Source: Limnomonas spitsbergensis (Eukaryota; Chlorophyta; Chlorophyceae; Chlamydomonadales). From it: DNA of 64,000 nucleotides. Location of the stretch: contig JAYJMM010000009.1 of assembly GCA_037349105.1 (NCBI GenBank), positions 2,583,001 through 2,647,000 of the forward strand, written 5' to 3'. Every line of letters begins with the position of its first letter. The first letter of the stretch is position 1. The position numbers and the translations under genes are program-made. The notes under the pieces were generated by a model. It worked only from the letters and a program-made list of their open reading frames with translations. It was not told the DNA's origin and did no database searches. Shown one piece after another: positions 43,740 to 55,300 of this stretch.

Positions 43740-44870
43740 TACAGGGCGGGTCATATGTATCGTAAAAACGTGGACAGGCCCAGCAGTGCAAGGAGGTTAG
43801 GTCATGACTTGATATCAGTTACACATTGACTGTGCTCTAACCTGATTGCTAGCAGTGCACTAATACTGGTAGGCAGTAGGCACCAACTGTCCCTTGAGAT
43901 AATCAAACGCAAACACAATGGGCTTAAGGAGTCCACTTGACAGAATCACCAACTCCAAAAAATTTATGTTTTGAGATATTTTGGCCATGCTGAGGGGTCT
44001 GCCTCTAATTTTTTGAGGATGTTATATTGCAGTGCTGGCCTCCATATCTGAAGTATTACCTGATGTAAAGCCTAGGGTTGTGGCTCTGAAAGCACCAGTG
44101 CTGTTTTTTTCATCCTCTCGCAAAACCAGTACTCGGCAGATCTGGCTGGCTCAGCTCAGATAAGAAGGGGAGCCTGGAATAAAGGACATGAAAATCAAGA
44201 TGTGTGAACAAAGAGTGGATACCTGACCTAAGGCATTCTGGAACTCAGTGGCAGTGATATGGAAGCTTGCATGGCTGAGGGGCTGCATGGGGCAAGGGGC
44301 ATGGCTTCCTGACAAGCCACCAGATTTGCAGCCTCTGGAGTGGGGAATTGTGCGAAAATTGGCTGGGCAGTCTTAATGAGCTACTCCCAGGCTCTCTGAA
44401 TCACCAGACATCATAGCAATCAGACAGGTATGTAGTGAATTCCAATCCATCAAAGACAGCCCTGATGTGGGCCACATGGAAGGCCGTATCTGCATGTTGG
44501 AATGGCCAAATGACACAGGGAAGGTGGCAATGCCTCCGTCTATGGCCCACCTACACCCACTAAGGTTCTACCCTAACCGGGTATTGGCCACTTTTCAGGC
44601 TCAGCCGCCGCAAGTTTGGTACCCAACGGGGCAGTTTTGGGCATCCAACTGCCATTCGGATTCAAATGATACCCCAACAGACCTCAATAAACCGTGTATG
44701 GCAAGCTGATTACAGCACTTGACGATGTAGCAACACACCAGGTCGATCGAAGCAGTTCCTAGAGAGATTACTTCAAATTGCAGTTGGTACTGCTAGTGTG
44801 AACCAGGTTGGGACGGCAGGTCAAACCTCAGTACCCCTAAAACTTGTCGATACATCTGACCCGCCCTGTA
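43740..44870. mobile_element. candidate TA-flanked TIR element, about 1.13 kb, no transposase
   Basis: CAGGGCGGGTCATATGTATC at the left is matched by its reverse complement at the right (GATACATCTGACCCGCCCTG) with one mismatch. Both ends abut TA. The interior has a different texture from its surroundings and no recognisable transposase. Only about 22 bp of terminal inverted repeat is visible. Confidence 0.5.
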
Positions 44871-45179
44871 TGCATTGATTGTCATACCCAAACAACAACC
44901 AAGTGGTCATTTTGATACCGTAACTGAAATTGGGCATGCCCTGACAAATGTGATATCTTAGTTGCAGTTCAACCAGCTTGCCTGCAAGAAAACTGATAAT
45001 CACTGGTTTTAGTGGTGTGAAGCGTGCCTACACCTTTGCTTCCTACCGTATGAGAGCATTCACAGCATTTTGGAGTGCAATTCCAGCCCACATGCACAAC
45101 TTTCAGCCAACAAACAAAACATCCCACAATTATGCAGAATTTGACATGCATTTGCAACTTCTGCCCGAATCTGGAGCAC

Positions 45180-45560
45180 TGCAATGCATGCACATTACCC
45201 TAGCCCTTGCATGCATGCACACGATCCCGCCCTCAAACGCCCCGCCTGCATGCACACCACATGCATGCACATCTCCCGCCCACATGCACAGTGCATGCAT
45301 GCACACTCCCCTGCCCATATGCCCAGCACCCCGTGTGCATCCACGTTGTTTCAATGCACAGCTCTTAGCGCGAATTCACAGCCCCTGCCCTCATTCATGG
45401 CCATCCACATGCATTCTCAGCCCCTGACCATGAACACAACACCCATGCACATTCAGCCCCCGCTTGCTCAGCTGTCAAGCACCACCGCTTGCAAATTCAG
45501 CCCCGGCATGCACAGCAGTACATCACCCCAACACGCACATTCAGCCCTTTGCATTGCAAG
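45180..45560. repeat. GCATGCACA-rich imperfect repeat
   Basis: CATGCATGCACA and CCCGCCTGCATGCACA motifs recur irregularly, with an Ala/His/Cys-rich spurious frame on each strand. Confidence 0.7.
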
Positions 45561-45754
45561 AAATGCTGAATTGCGTGTGTTGGTCTCCCCACGGGTGCGC
45601 CCCCCATGCCCCCACCCCCTGCACAGTCCCAGATGGGCAGCCTCCTAAGTTTCATACATAGTGCATGTGGTGCATGACGGAATCCGGTGGTTTTGAGAGT
45701 GGCCAACGCGGTTAGTTTTTTTGTAATCTGAAATGAGACAAGTCTGAATGAAGC

Positions 45755-45890
45755 CATGAATGAAGCCATCTAAATGAAGCCACGTCAAAAATAATGCGTT
45801 CATACCAGGTCGGACCCACCAATACAAAGTGTCCCCCCTCCCCAAAGCCGTAAATAGAACTGGGGCCTATAGCCACCATTACACGTGGTG
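45755..45890. repeat. dispersed repeat shared with 43000-43124
   Basis: TTCATACCAGGTCGGACCCA, then AAAGTGTCCCCCCTCC and GGGGCCTATAGCCACCATTA. Confidence 0.7.
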
Positions 45891-45944
45891 ATGGTGAAGT
45901 GATGGCACTAAAAACCTCGGGTTCGAGCCACATGTATGAAATTG

Positions 45945-46080
45945 AAGGATGAACCATTTAGAGGTACACTATGTACCGTACATCATGTACCGTACATAGA
46001 TTATACATAGATTGAAGGATGAACCATTTAGAGGTACATCATGTACCGTACATAGATTATGATGTACCGTACAACGCATA
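45945..46080. repeat. short tandem duplication
   Basis: GATTGAAGGATGAACCATTT then AGAGGTACATCATGTACCGT occurs twice, with extra GTACCGTACA copies that are partly self-complementary. Confidence 0.85.
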
Positions 46081-46126
46081 AGGTATCTGCCCACCGGTCA
46101 CGCGCTTGGGGAATGTGGGCAAAGGT

Positions 46127-46476
46127 CAATGACGAAACACCTCTGGGCCATCCTCTAAGACTCGGTCGCATGGGGCCCAACTAGTATGCGAAGGTTAATT
46201 TCAGTGTGCACATCCCATGGCAGGCCCAATGGCGCATACGGTCGAGTTAACGAACAAGGCCGGACGTGTAACTATCAATAATCAAAACATGCAGATCTTA
46301 GTCCTGTTACCACCTAAATCGCCAGTGCCTCCAACAGGCACCTGCCATGGGGCTCAAGTCATGGCAGCCCAGCAACTCCGCCTCGCTCTGGAACTCAGGA
46401 AGGGCTAATCGATAACGTTACACCTCTGCGGCCGAGTCTTTTTTAGCAGGGCCCAGAGGTGGGAAGTCAATGACTT
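46127..46476. mobile_element. foldback/TIR element of the GGCCGAG family, about 350 bp
   Basis: The left end GTCAATGACGAAACACCTCT then GGGCC is matched by an inverted right end ending CCCAGAGGTGGGAAGTCAAT. Inner GACTCGG(T/C)CGC motifs are also inverted. More diverged than the element at 26476. Confidence 0.6.
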
Positions 46477-46949
46477 GTGCATGGTCGGTACACGCATGGA
46501 CGATGTGGGTGAAGGGCACATCCTTCATGCTTCGATCACCATGGTCTGATTTTTGAACTCTCAGCGATCAGCCTAACGTAGGGTTAAGGGTTTGGGGTTA
46601 TCCACCCACTTCAAGTCAAACTATACTAGGTTCGTAGGTAGGGTTTAGGGTACTAGGCCGTCTTGAAGTCGGAGGCAGGGGCCGAAAGTGTGCGCATTGC
46701 TCAATTTATAATATTCTCGCACCCCTGACACGCACAACTGGAGGCGACTGGCAGAGGAGACCCCTGGGACCTTGCCACCAAGCATAGGTTCACGGCCGCC
46801 TACCCCGCCCGGTTCTAGCCTACGACGAGCGCCTGCTGGAAGCCGCATTAGCTATCCGTATGTCCCCGCAAAATGAAACAAAAACATGCATAGGAAAAAA
46901 GGGTTGGAAATCTGCATGGCGTGTGCTTGCGTGAAAACCAGGTTACGGT

Positions 46950-47100
46950 TGTGGCTTGGTGCGGTTGACACGGCTGGCACCGAAGGACGGCGTAGCAGTC
47001 AACAACGTCAGACACTTTGTTGCCAGCGGTGATGGGTAAGGGGAGGTGGTGAGCATGTGGAGGATGCGGTACAATATTGCTTCCAGCCAGTGCCCTGGCT
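46950..47100. repeat. dispersed repeat, copy 2 (partner of 27080-27290)
   Basis: GCTTGGTGCGGTTGAC, CAGACACTTTGTTGCCAGCG and AGGATGCGGTACAAT parallel the earlier copy. Confidence 0.6.
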
Positions 47101-47126
47101 TCAATAACCATCTTAGGGAGAGTCAC

Positions 47127-47229
47127 GGTCTGGGACCTACATTGGGTGAACATCAGACCCCCGGGGTCTCTCCACCCTTGGTGGAGGAGACCCCGGGTAA
47201 CCCCTTGAATGAAATTTGGGTCCCAGACG
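47127..47229. repeat. nested hairpin of about 100 bp
   Basis: Inner arms CCCGGGGTCTC..TCCACC and GGTGGA..GAGACCCCGGG (47160-47197) are nearly perfect. Outer arms GGTCTGGGACC and GGGTCCCAGAC extend it. Foldback-like, with no coding content. Confidence 0.82.
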
Positions 47230-47387
47230 GTAAGTGCGCTTTGCAGGGGTCGGACAAGCCCCCCGGAAGGCGCCAATGACGTGGTTTACCTCATCAACGG
47301 CTGCTTTTTCGTTTTAGGGAGGGGGTGTTTCTTTTTCCTTTGTGTTCTTCTTCTTCTTCTACTCTCACCTTCAGTTTCTTTCCTTTT

Positions 47388-47512
47388 CTTCCAACATGAC
47401 AGTTGGGCGCCCACGTTCATGAGGTCAATGACATTACACCTCTGGGCACTGCTGCTCAAAAAGGCTCGGCCGCCGGGGCGCCCAACTGTCACGTTGGAAG
47501 AAAATAAGGTAA
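47388..47512. mobile_element. short foldback element of the GGGCGCCC family
   Basis: CTTCCAACATGACAGTTGGG then CGCCC is inverted at CGCCCAACTGTCACGTTGGA then AG. The centre carries GGTCAATGACATTACACCTC and GGCTCGGCCGCC, shared with the elements at 26108, 26476 and 46127. A further fragment lies at about 47715-47770. Confidence 0.7.
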
Positions 47513-47994
47513 GAGGGGAAGAAGGAAAATAACACAAGTAAGATGTGCCTCACCCCCCCAAAAGGCAGCCCAAAGTATCTTTGCCCCTCGCAAGCCTCAT
47601 ACCGGTATTCAGTGTCACCACGGCCTCCGCCAGCTTTCTGCGCATTTACATATCCCCACGATCGATTGCTTTACAAATTATGTTCATATTGAGCACAAGG
47701 CCACACATGTCTGTAACGGCGAGACTTACCCGCTGGGCCCTGCTGAACGCTCGGCCGCGTGGGATGTGTAGGGAATGACTAGCTCAATTTCTGCTACCTT
47801 GCACAGCCTGAGCACAGGGCCACACATGTGCCTGATCACATGGTGTTCCGTCATTGACATGTGCTTGACCATGATATGGCCTGAAGTGTGCAGACTTGAA
47901 CAAACGTTCGATTGCTATGTTGTGAAAGATTAGCTGACATGATCATTCAGAATTTAAAAATCAAAAGCGGGTGGCCCCATTCCACGTTCCGGGT

Positions 47995-48085
47995 TTCCAA
48001 CTTCCAGTTGATCACGAACAACTTCCAGCCAGTCACGAATAATTTCCAGCCAGTCACGAATAACTTACAGCCGGTCACGAACAAA
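47995..48085. repeat. about 21-bp tandem repeat, 4 units
   Basis: Units of CTTCCAGCCAGTCACGAATA. Confidence 0.9.
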
Positions 48086-48204
48086 ATATAACAGCACGTC
48101 AAGATAGCCCACCTCCAGAATCTCCCAAACCTTATGGTCATCCGTGTTCAAACCCACAACGATCAAAACAAAGGATCACATCATGTCAAGATACCTCCAG
48201 ACTC

Positions 48205-48425
48205 TGGTCTGGTGACAGGTGAGTGGTTTGGTGACAGGTGAGTGGTTTGGTGACAGGTGAGTGGTTTGGTGACAGGTGAGTGGTTTGGTGACAAGTGAGT
48301 GGTTTGGTGAACGGTGAGTGGTTCGGAGACAGATGCGTGATTTGGTGACAGGTGAGTGGTTTGGTGACAAGTAAGTGGTTTGGTGATAGTTGAGTGGTTT
48401 GGTGACAGGTGAGTGGTTTGTCTGC
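48205..48425. repeat. 19-bp tandem repeat, about 11 units
   Basis: Units of GGTGACAGGTGAGTGGTTT with a few substitutions. Each contains AGGTGAGT, a perfect splice-donor consensus on the + strand. Confidence 0.94.
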
Positions 48426-48639
48426 CAGTCATATCCCTATAACACAACCCGTGGTCAAACTTTTAAGCCCACACTCATGATACGTGCAAACGTCAAGCAC
48501 ACTGCCTCCACACGTGGCACTGCTCAGCCTTCACCCTAGCGCTCCCACCAAGCACACATCCTGCACACATGGGACTGCTCAGCCTTCAGACCGGGATCAT
48601 CGAGTGGTAGACAAGCATTTGAGGTATATGACTCAAAAC

Positions 48640-49255
48640 GCCACCCAGGTGGCAGCTCCTCCGGCGCCCTCTCTGCACAGCCCTTGTTGGCCGGTTTGCC
48701 ATGTGCGTGCGGGTCAAGGGCTGAGCCTCACAACCACAAGCTAGACAAAGCCATTCTAAAGCACCGAATAGGCAGCTCCTCCGGCGCCCTCTCCGCATAC
48801 CCCATATTGGCTGGCTTGCCGGATGCGTGCGAGGTAAGGGCTCAAGTTCAAACCACCTGCATGAGCTGCATGGCTGAGGACCCGTCCCAAATGCCAGACA
48901 GGGACGTCCATGAAGAACCGAACGGGCAGCTCTTCCGGCGCCTTCTCTTTACAGCCCATATTGGCCACCTTGCTGGATGCGTGCGGGGCCAGGGCTGAGC
49001 ATCTCAACCTCATGCTAGACAGGGACGTCCATGAAGACCCGGACAGGCAGCTCCTCCGGCGCCTTCTCCTTACAGCCCATGTCGGCCGGCTTGCCGGATG
49101 CGTGCAGGTCCAGGGCTGAGCATCGCAACCACATGCTAGACGAGGTCATTAATAGAGCACCGACCGGGCAGCTCCTCCAGCGCCCTCTCCACAGCCCATA
49201 TTGGCCGGCTTGCCGGATGCGTGCGAGCTTAGGACTCTAATCTCACAACCACATG
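48640..49255 (-). repeat. about 121-bp array, 5 units, copying the HPAT terminal exon end (3' flank)
   Basis: Units at about 48652, 48771, 48926, 49047 and 49168 repeat, on the minus strand, the end of the last HPAT exon (GGCGCCGGAGGAGCTGCC, encoding APEELPVRF) and the region of its TAG stop, followed by about 60 bases of downstream sequence. Several copies read KAPEELPVRFFMDVPV, close to the true C-terminus. Confidence 0.88.
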
Positions 49256-49394
49256 CTAGACAGGGTCGTCCATCAAGAACCGAACGGGCAGCTCCTCCGG
49301 CGCCTTCTCTCCGCATTCCAGGTTGGCTATTTTGCCGCTGCTCTCGTGGTACTGGTTCCAGCAGGGGATCGCTGCAGTCGCCTCGTTTATAGAC
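49256..49394 (-). CDS. HPAT exon 10 (terminal)
   Basis: Acceptor GATCCAG; it completes Arg and encodes SINEATAAIPCWNQYHESSG, then KIANLECGEKAPEELPVRFL and MDDPV before TAG. INEATAAIP matches the VNEATANIP C-terminal block of plant HPATs. Confidence 0.92.
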
Positions 49395-52300
49395 CTGGAT
49401 CAGCAAACAGGGCGGCAGGGTTTGGGGGTTTATAGACCTGGATCAGCAAACAGGGCAACAGGGTTTGGGGGTATAGAGCGAAAGAAAGGTGACCATGCAT
49501 GTAGGGGGCGTGAGAGTCAACAGCGCAGCCTGGGCCCAAGCTAAAGCCGTAACCGCTCCGAGTTGGAATAGGCGGATCCCTGAACCCTCAGCAGCTGAAA
49601 ATGAGCAGTACGAGGGTTCAGGGGTGTAGGGGACAGGGTGGGATCAGAGTAGAGGGATAGGAAGGGTTTGATGTTAATATAGGCCCGAGCCCTGAACTCT
49701 CAGCAGCTTAGGGGGCGTAGTATGAGGGTAAGGGTTTTAAGGGTAGAAGGTGGGATCAGAGTAGAGGGCTAGGAAGGGTTTAATGTTAATATAGGCCGAG
49801 CCCTGAACTATCATTAGCTCCAGGGGCTAAGTACGAGGGTTTAGGGGTTTATGGGCAGAAGGTGGGATAAGAGTGGAGGGCTAGGCAGGGTTTGGGGTCA
49901 ATATAGGCCGAGCCCTGAACCCTCAGCAGCTTACGTGGTGTAGTATGAGGTTTGGGGGGTGCATGTGCAGAAGTTGGGATCATTCTAGGTTGGGATCAGC
50001 CTAGGTCGAAGTGCACTGTGTCTGCCCATCGTACTGTTGCCCACCCACCAATTGTACTGCCAACCACCCACTAATTGTACTGCTGCCTGCTCCTCCATTT
50101 TACTGCTGTTCACGCCCACCTGATGAGTTCACAACCTAGGTCAAAGTGCACGGTGTTCGACTATTTTACTGCCCACCCTCCGCCCATTGTACTGCCCACC
50201 CACCCACCCAATGTACTTCCCCCTGCATCTCACCCGATGAGCACGGTGTCCGCCCATTGTCCCGCCCGCCCGCCTGTCGTAGTGCCCACCCACCCACCCA
50301 CTGTACTGCCACCCACCCACCCAATGTACTGCCTCCTGATTTTTACCTGATGAGTACGGTGTCTGCCCATTGTCCCACCCACCCGCCTACTGTACTGCCC
50401 ACCTGCCCGCCCACTGTACTGCCGCCCACCCACCCACTGTACTGCCTCCTGCATCTCACCTGATGAGTTCCCAGCCTAGATCGAAGTGCACAGTGTCGGC
50501 GGGGAACTGGAGGTTGCGGGGCACTGGCTTGGGGTCATGGTCTCGCTTGTCGAAATGGAAGTCCCCCACTTTGTCCATCAGCACCGCACCTGAATGTTGC
50601 ATATTGCAGATTGCAAGTTGCAAGTTCAACAATCCACAGAGCTCATCAATGCCTCGCCTGCGGTAAGGTTGCCGCCATTTTTAAGGTTTCATATTTTGGG
50701 TTCTATGGGTTTCATGTTGATGTTTAAATACTTAAGGATTAATGTTTAGGGTTTAGTACTTTGATATTGATGTTTAGGGTTTTATGTCTAGGGTTCATCA
50801 CGAGGTGTAACATGCAGAAGGGCCTGCCGGGCACAACCTCGTAGACAGCCACTGGAATCCTAGGGAGGCTGCGCAAATAAGTGTGGAATAAAATCCCACA
50901 CCCCCTTCCCCTTTTTGTTGTCGCAATCCAAGCCAAGCCTTACCGTAGTATCAGTCCGATTTCGTTTTATTGTTCGTTTTTTAAGAAATGAACTGTTGAT
51001 TTCAATAAAAATGTGTACCGTGGGACAAAACGAACCATAAAAACGAATATTTTAGCCCCAAACCCTAAACAAATTGCCGCACTAAGAGTAGCGCCGTTCA
51101 TGTCGCAAACACGAATCTACCCGGAGCAGCACCAGTAGCCACAGCTCCTGCCACAGTGATTATTGATTTAGACCCGGATGTCGAGATAAAAGGCGAGCGG
51201 CACCGCCGCGTCTTCCAACCGCAGCAGATGAAAACGAAGGCCAGTCGCCGAAGAAAGCGGGCATGTACAGCTCGATACTATGAGGGCGTCCCACTTCTTT
51301 TAGTTATCCAGCGGGCTAAGGAGGTCGCGACTCTCAGAGCTGCGCGCCCAGCAACCATTCAGCGGAAAGGCAAGCGGTTTGAGTGGTTCTGGAGCAAAAA
51401 CGAACCAGTGATCGTAAAACATTTCAGCCTCCGATCAGAAAAACGAACCACTAAAACGAATGCGTGATTTTGTTAATTAGAAGGTTTCCAAACAAAAAAC
51501 GAATTCAATATAAAACGAAAATTAACTGATACTACGGTATGTGAAGGAAGCAGATGGGCCTGCCGGCAAAATCCCGTAGATTCAGCCGCTGTCCCAGGGG
51601 GACGGCGCACAAAGTGTGGAACCACCCTCCATTATCCCTTGAAGTGTGGAACCACCCTTCATTATTCCCTAAAGTGTGGAACCACCCTCGATTATTCCGG
51701 TAAGTGTGAAATCACTCTCCATAATCCCTTGAAGTGTGGAACCATCCTCCATTATCCCTTCGAGTGTGGAACCACCCTCCATTAACCCTTCAAGTGTGGA
51801 ACCACCCTCCATTATCCCTCATAGTGTGGAATCACCCTCCATTATCCCTTAAGCCCCGTGGCTTGGGTGAAATCCAACCTATGCTTCAAGGGCAACGGCT
51901 GGTAATGGTGCAGACGCGGCCACGGCCCATGCCCCGCACTGTTCCCTTAACCTTCACGTCCCTTCGGGGCGTAGTCTTTCTTTCAGGGCAAGACGTAAAA
52001 GGGCCTGCCAGACACAAGTGCCTAGCCGCCGTCCTTGGCAGGAAAACAAATGAAGTGTGGAATGAAGTCCCACATGGTCTCATCCTTTTCTCTGGTATTT
52101 GAGGGAAATCCATTCCATACTCGAAGGGCTCGTTGACAAAAGTGTGAGTGGCCTGCCGGGCACCATCCCGTAGATAGCCTTTGCCCTAGGGAGGCGGCGC
52201 AATAAAGTGTGGAATCAACTCACACATCCCTTTCCACGTTGTTCGGTATAATTGTGAGCGCCGTACGTCAAGTGGAGAATATAAAAGGGCCTGCTAGGAT

Positions 52301-55300
52301 CGCAATCTGGTAGCCACTGGAATCCTAGGGAGGCGGCGCAATAAAGTGTGGAACCAACTCCCACACCCCGTCACCCCTTGGTTGAAGTCAGAGCCATTTG
52401 TACTGTTTAATATAAAAGGGCCTGTCGTGTACCGCAAGATATAAAAGGGCCTGCCAGGCACCACCTCAACAATTGCCATCCACCACCCACTCCCTCCTTC
52501 AGTCCTTCCCCTTATCCAGTATCCACACTTTCATGCATCCACACTTCCCCACTTACCCGTGCTTGTACCACACGACACAAAGGGCCTGCCAGGCATTACC
52601 TTCAAGCCGCCATCCACCCCCCCCACTCCCTCCCACCCAGCAGTTCTGTTTATTAGGTCATGACAATACACTGATCACAAATATCCACACTCCCCCCTGT
52701 GCACACTTCCTCTCATCCAAACTTCCGTGTCTCCACACTTCCCCCCCTCCCCTGTGGTCTGGTCGAAGTCCAAGCCGTACTTACAATGCAAGATATAGAA
52801 GAGCCTGCCGGGCACAAGCTCGTAACCGCCGCCCCCCCTCCCCACTCCCCCTATTCACATTTCTCTTAAACCACACTTCCCTTTATTCCCACTTCCGTTG
52901 CTCCACACTTCCCCCCCCTCACCCGTGGTCTGGTTGAAGTCCAAGCCGTACGTATAATGCAAGATATAAAAGGGCCTGCCGGGCACCAGCTCGTAGCCGC
53001 CGTCCCACGGCGGCTGCGCAACAAAGTGTGGAATCATGTCCACATCTCGGAGACCTACGCCGTACATCGCCATCGCAAACGCGTACATCTCCTGAATCCA
53101 GCCCCACACCTGCATGGCAGAAAGTGTGCAATCAGATCCACAATCCAGATCCCGACCACGTGCAAGAGAACGGCAGAAAAGGAAACGCCGTGGATACGCT
53201 GGCCTGGACCGTACATTGACACGGGCTTAAACACATGTACAACTGTACCGCTGATTCATGCTCAGTTTAGCCACAGCGGCATCACCCGCTTCATGTCCTC
53301 AAAGGTACAACAAAGCAGTACACCAATGCGGTACAGCACAGCTGTACAATATGACGCCCACCTTCTTTGCCTCCTTGTCCTGGTACACGATCATGCTCAG
53401 GTTTAGCCACAGAGGCATGACCCGCTTCATGTCCTCGAAGGTGAGGAACGTCGGGCTGTTGCCGATTGGGAAGACCTTTTCCACCTCGATATCTGATTGA
53501 ATGCCAGCCAGCCTACCAGGCACAACGAGATTCCAGTTAGTTCAGTTGTTACAGCTGATTCAGTTGGTTCAGTTGTTTCAGCTGATTCAGTTGCTACAAC
53601 TAATTTAGTTGGTTTGGGTGTTTCAGTTGGACTGTTGCTGATCGGGAAGACCCTTTCCACCTCAACACCTGATTGAATGCCAGCCAGCCTACTTGGCACC
53701 AAGATATTTCAGTTTGCCTCGGGTTCACTGTCGCCTTCTCTACCCCTCCCCTCCCCTTCCCCCCCGACCTCTTGATGACGCCGGCTGTCTCCTTCCCTAC
53801 CCTTCCCCCCCTCCCCTTCCCTCCCCACCTCTTGATGACGCCGGCTGTCGCCTTCTCTACCCTGCCCCCTCCCCTTCCCCTCCCCAACTCTTGATGACGC
53901 CGGTTGTCGCCGTCTCTACCCCTCCCCCCTCCCATTTCCCCCCCACCTCTTGATGACGCCGGCTGTCTCCTTCTCAACCCTTCCCCCCTTCCCTTCCCCC
54001 CCCACCTCTTGATGACGCCGGCTGTCGCCATCTCTACCCCTACCCCCTCCCCTTCCCTCCCCTTCCCCCCCCCACCTCTTGATGACGCCGGCTGTCGCCT
54101 TCCCTACCCCTACCCCCTCCCCTCCCCCCCCCCCACCTCTTGATGACGCCGGCTGTCGCCTTCCCTACCTCTACCCCCTCCCCTTCCCCCCCCCACCTCT
54201 TGATGATGCCGGCTGTCGCCTTCTCTACCGGGTTCATGTATCCGAAGTTGAAGGCGGCCGGCTTGTCCCCGCGCATGAAGTTGGGGAGCGGACGCAGCAG
54301 GATGTGGTCCGGCTCTGCCATTAGCACGTAACGCTCGGGGATCACGGCGGTCTGAACCCACTCCACAAACTACAAACAGAAGGAAATGCTTAGTCAGAGG
54401 GAAATGCATTAGGCAGAGGGCGCAGCAGGATGTGGTCCGGCTCGAGCACGTAAAGCTCAGGGTTAACGTCTTCGCGACAGTTTGGAGCCACTCCACAAAC
54501 TGCCAACAGAGGGAAATGCATCATTGGAGTAAAGGGATAGCAGGGTCTGGATCCACTCTAAAAGTTGCATAATTGAGAAGACAATGCATTCGATATTTCA
54601 AAGCAAAGGGATCACGGAGGTCTGAACCCACTCCAAAAACCACCGCTCCACAAACTGCTCAAACCCCAAACCCTTAACCCACAAGCTGCAAACAGGTTGC
54701 GAGACAGCGCCCAACAATTCGTGAACAACACAAAACCAAGATAAGCTAGCAATGAATGGGGGAGGGAGGGGAGAGGAGAGGAATCACGGCAGTGTGGACC
54801 CACTCCACAAACTGCAAACAAAGGGATCCATATATTTCATATGTCTCATTAGAGCTTCAACACAAACCACGACTTGCATGGAGTACGTACAGGCGTACTG
54901 CTTTTTTAAGGGCCTATTGAGAACGATGCAGTCATCTTGGACCTCGTAGTGGGCATGAGATCCATTACCACTGTAGATCACAAAGCAGGCGTGAATACCG
55001 CCCACTCCCTCCCTCCCTCCCTCCCACCCCTGTGTTCCCTCCCTCACCGCATGCCAAGCAACGATTCTGATGCTCTTGACGCACAATGAAGGAGGTGACG
55101 CTCCTCCCACCCCCGTGTTCCCTCCCTCACCACATACAGGGCCGGACTGAGGACAATGAAGACTTCACTACGCCCCCCCCCCCTCCTCCTCCCTTCTTAC
55201 CGCATAAGGTCGATTGAGAACAATGTAGTCGTCGTGGATCAGCATTTTGGGGGGCATTGGATCCACCACCACCGTCGGGATCTCGTCCATAATGTTGTCA

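Noticed and set aside
51156..51467. 103-residue basic frame as an independent gene
   Set aside because: It lies wholly inside the TIR element in HPAT intron 8; no transposase signature or host gene family seen. Treated as element cargo or chance.
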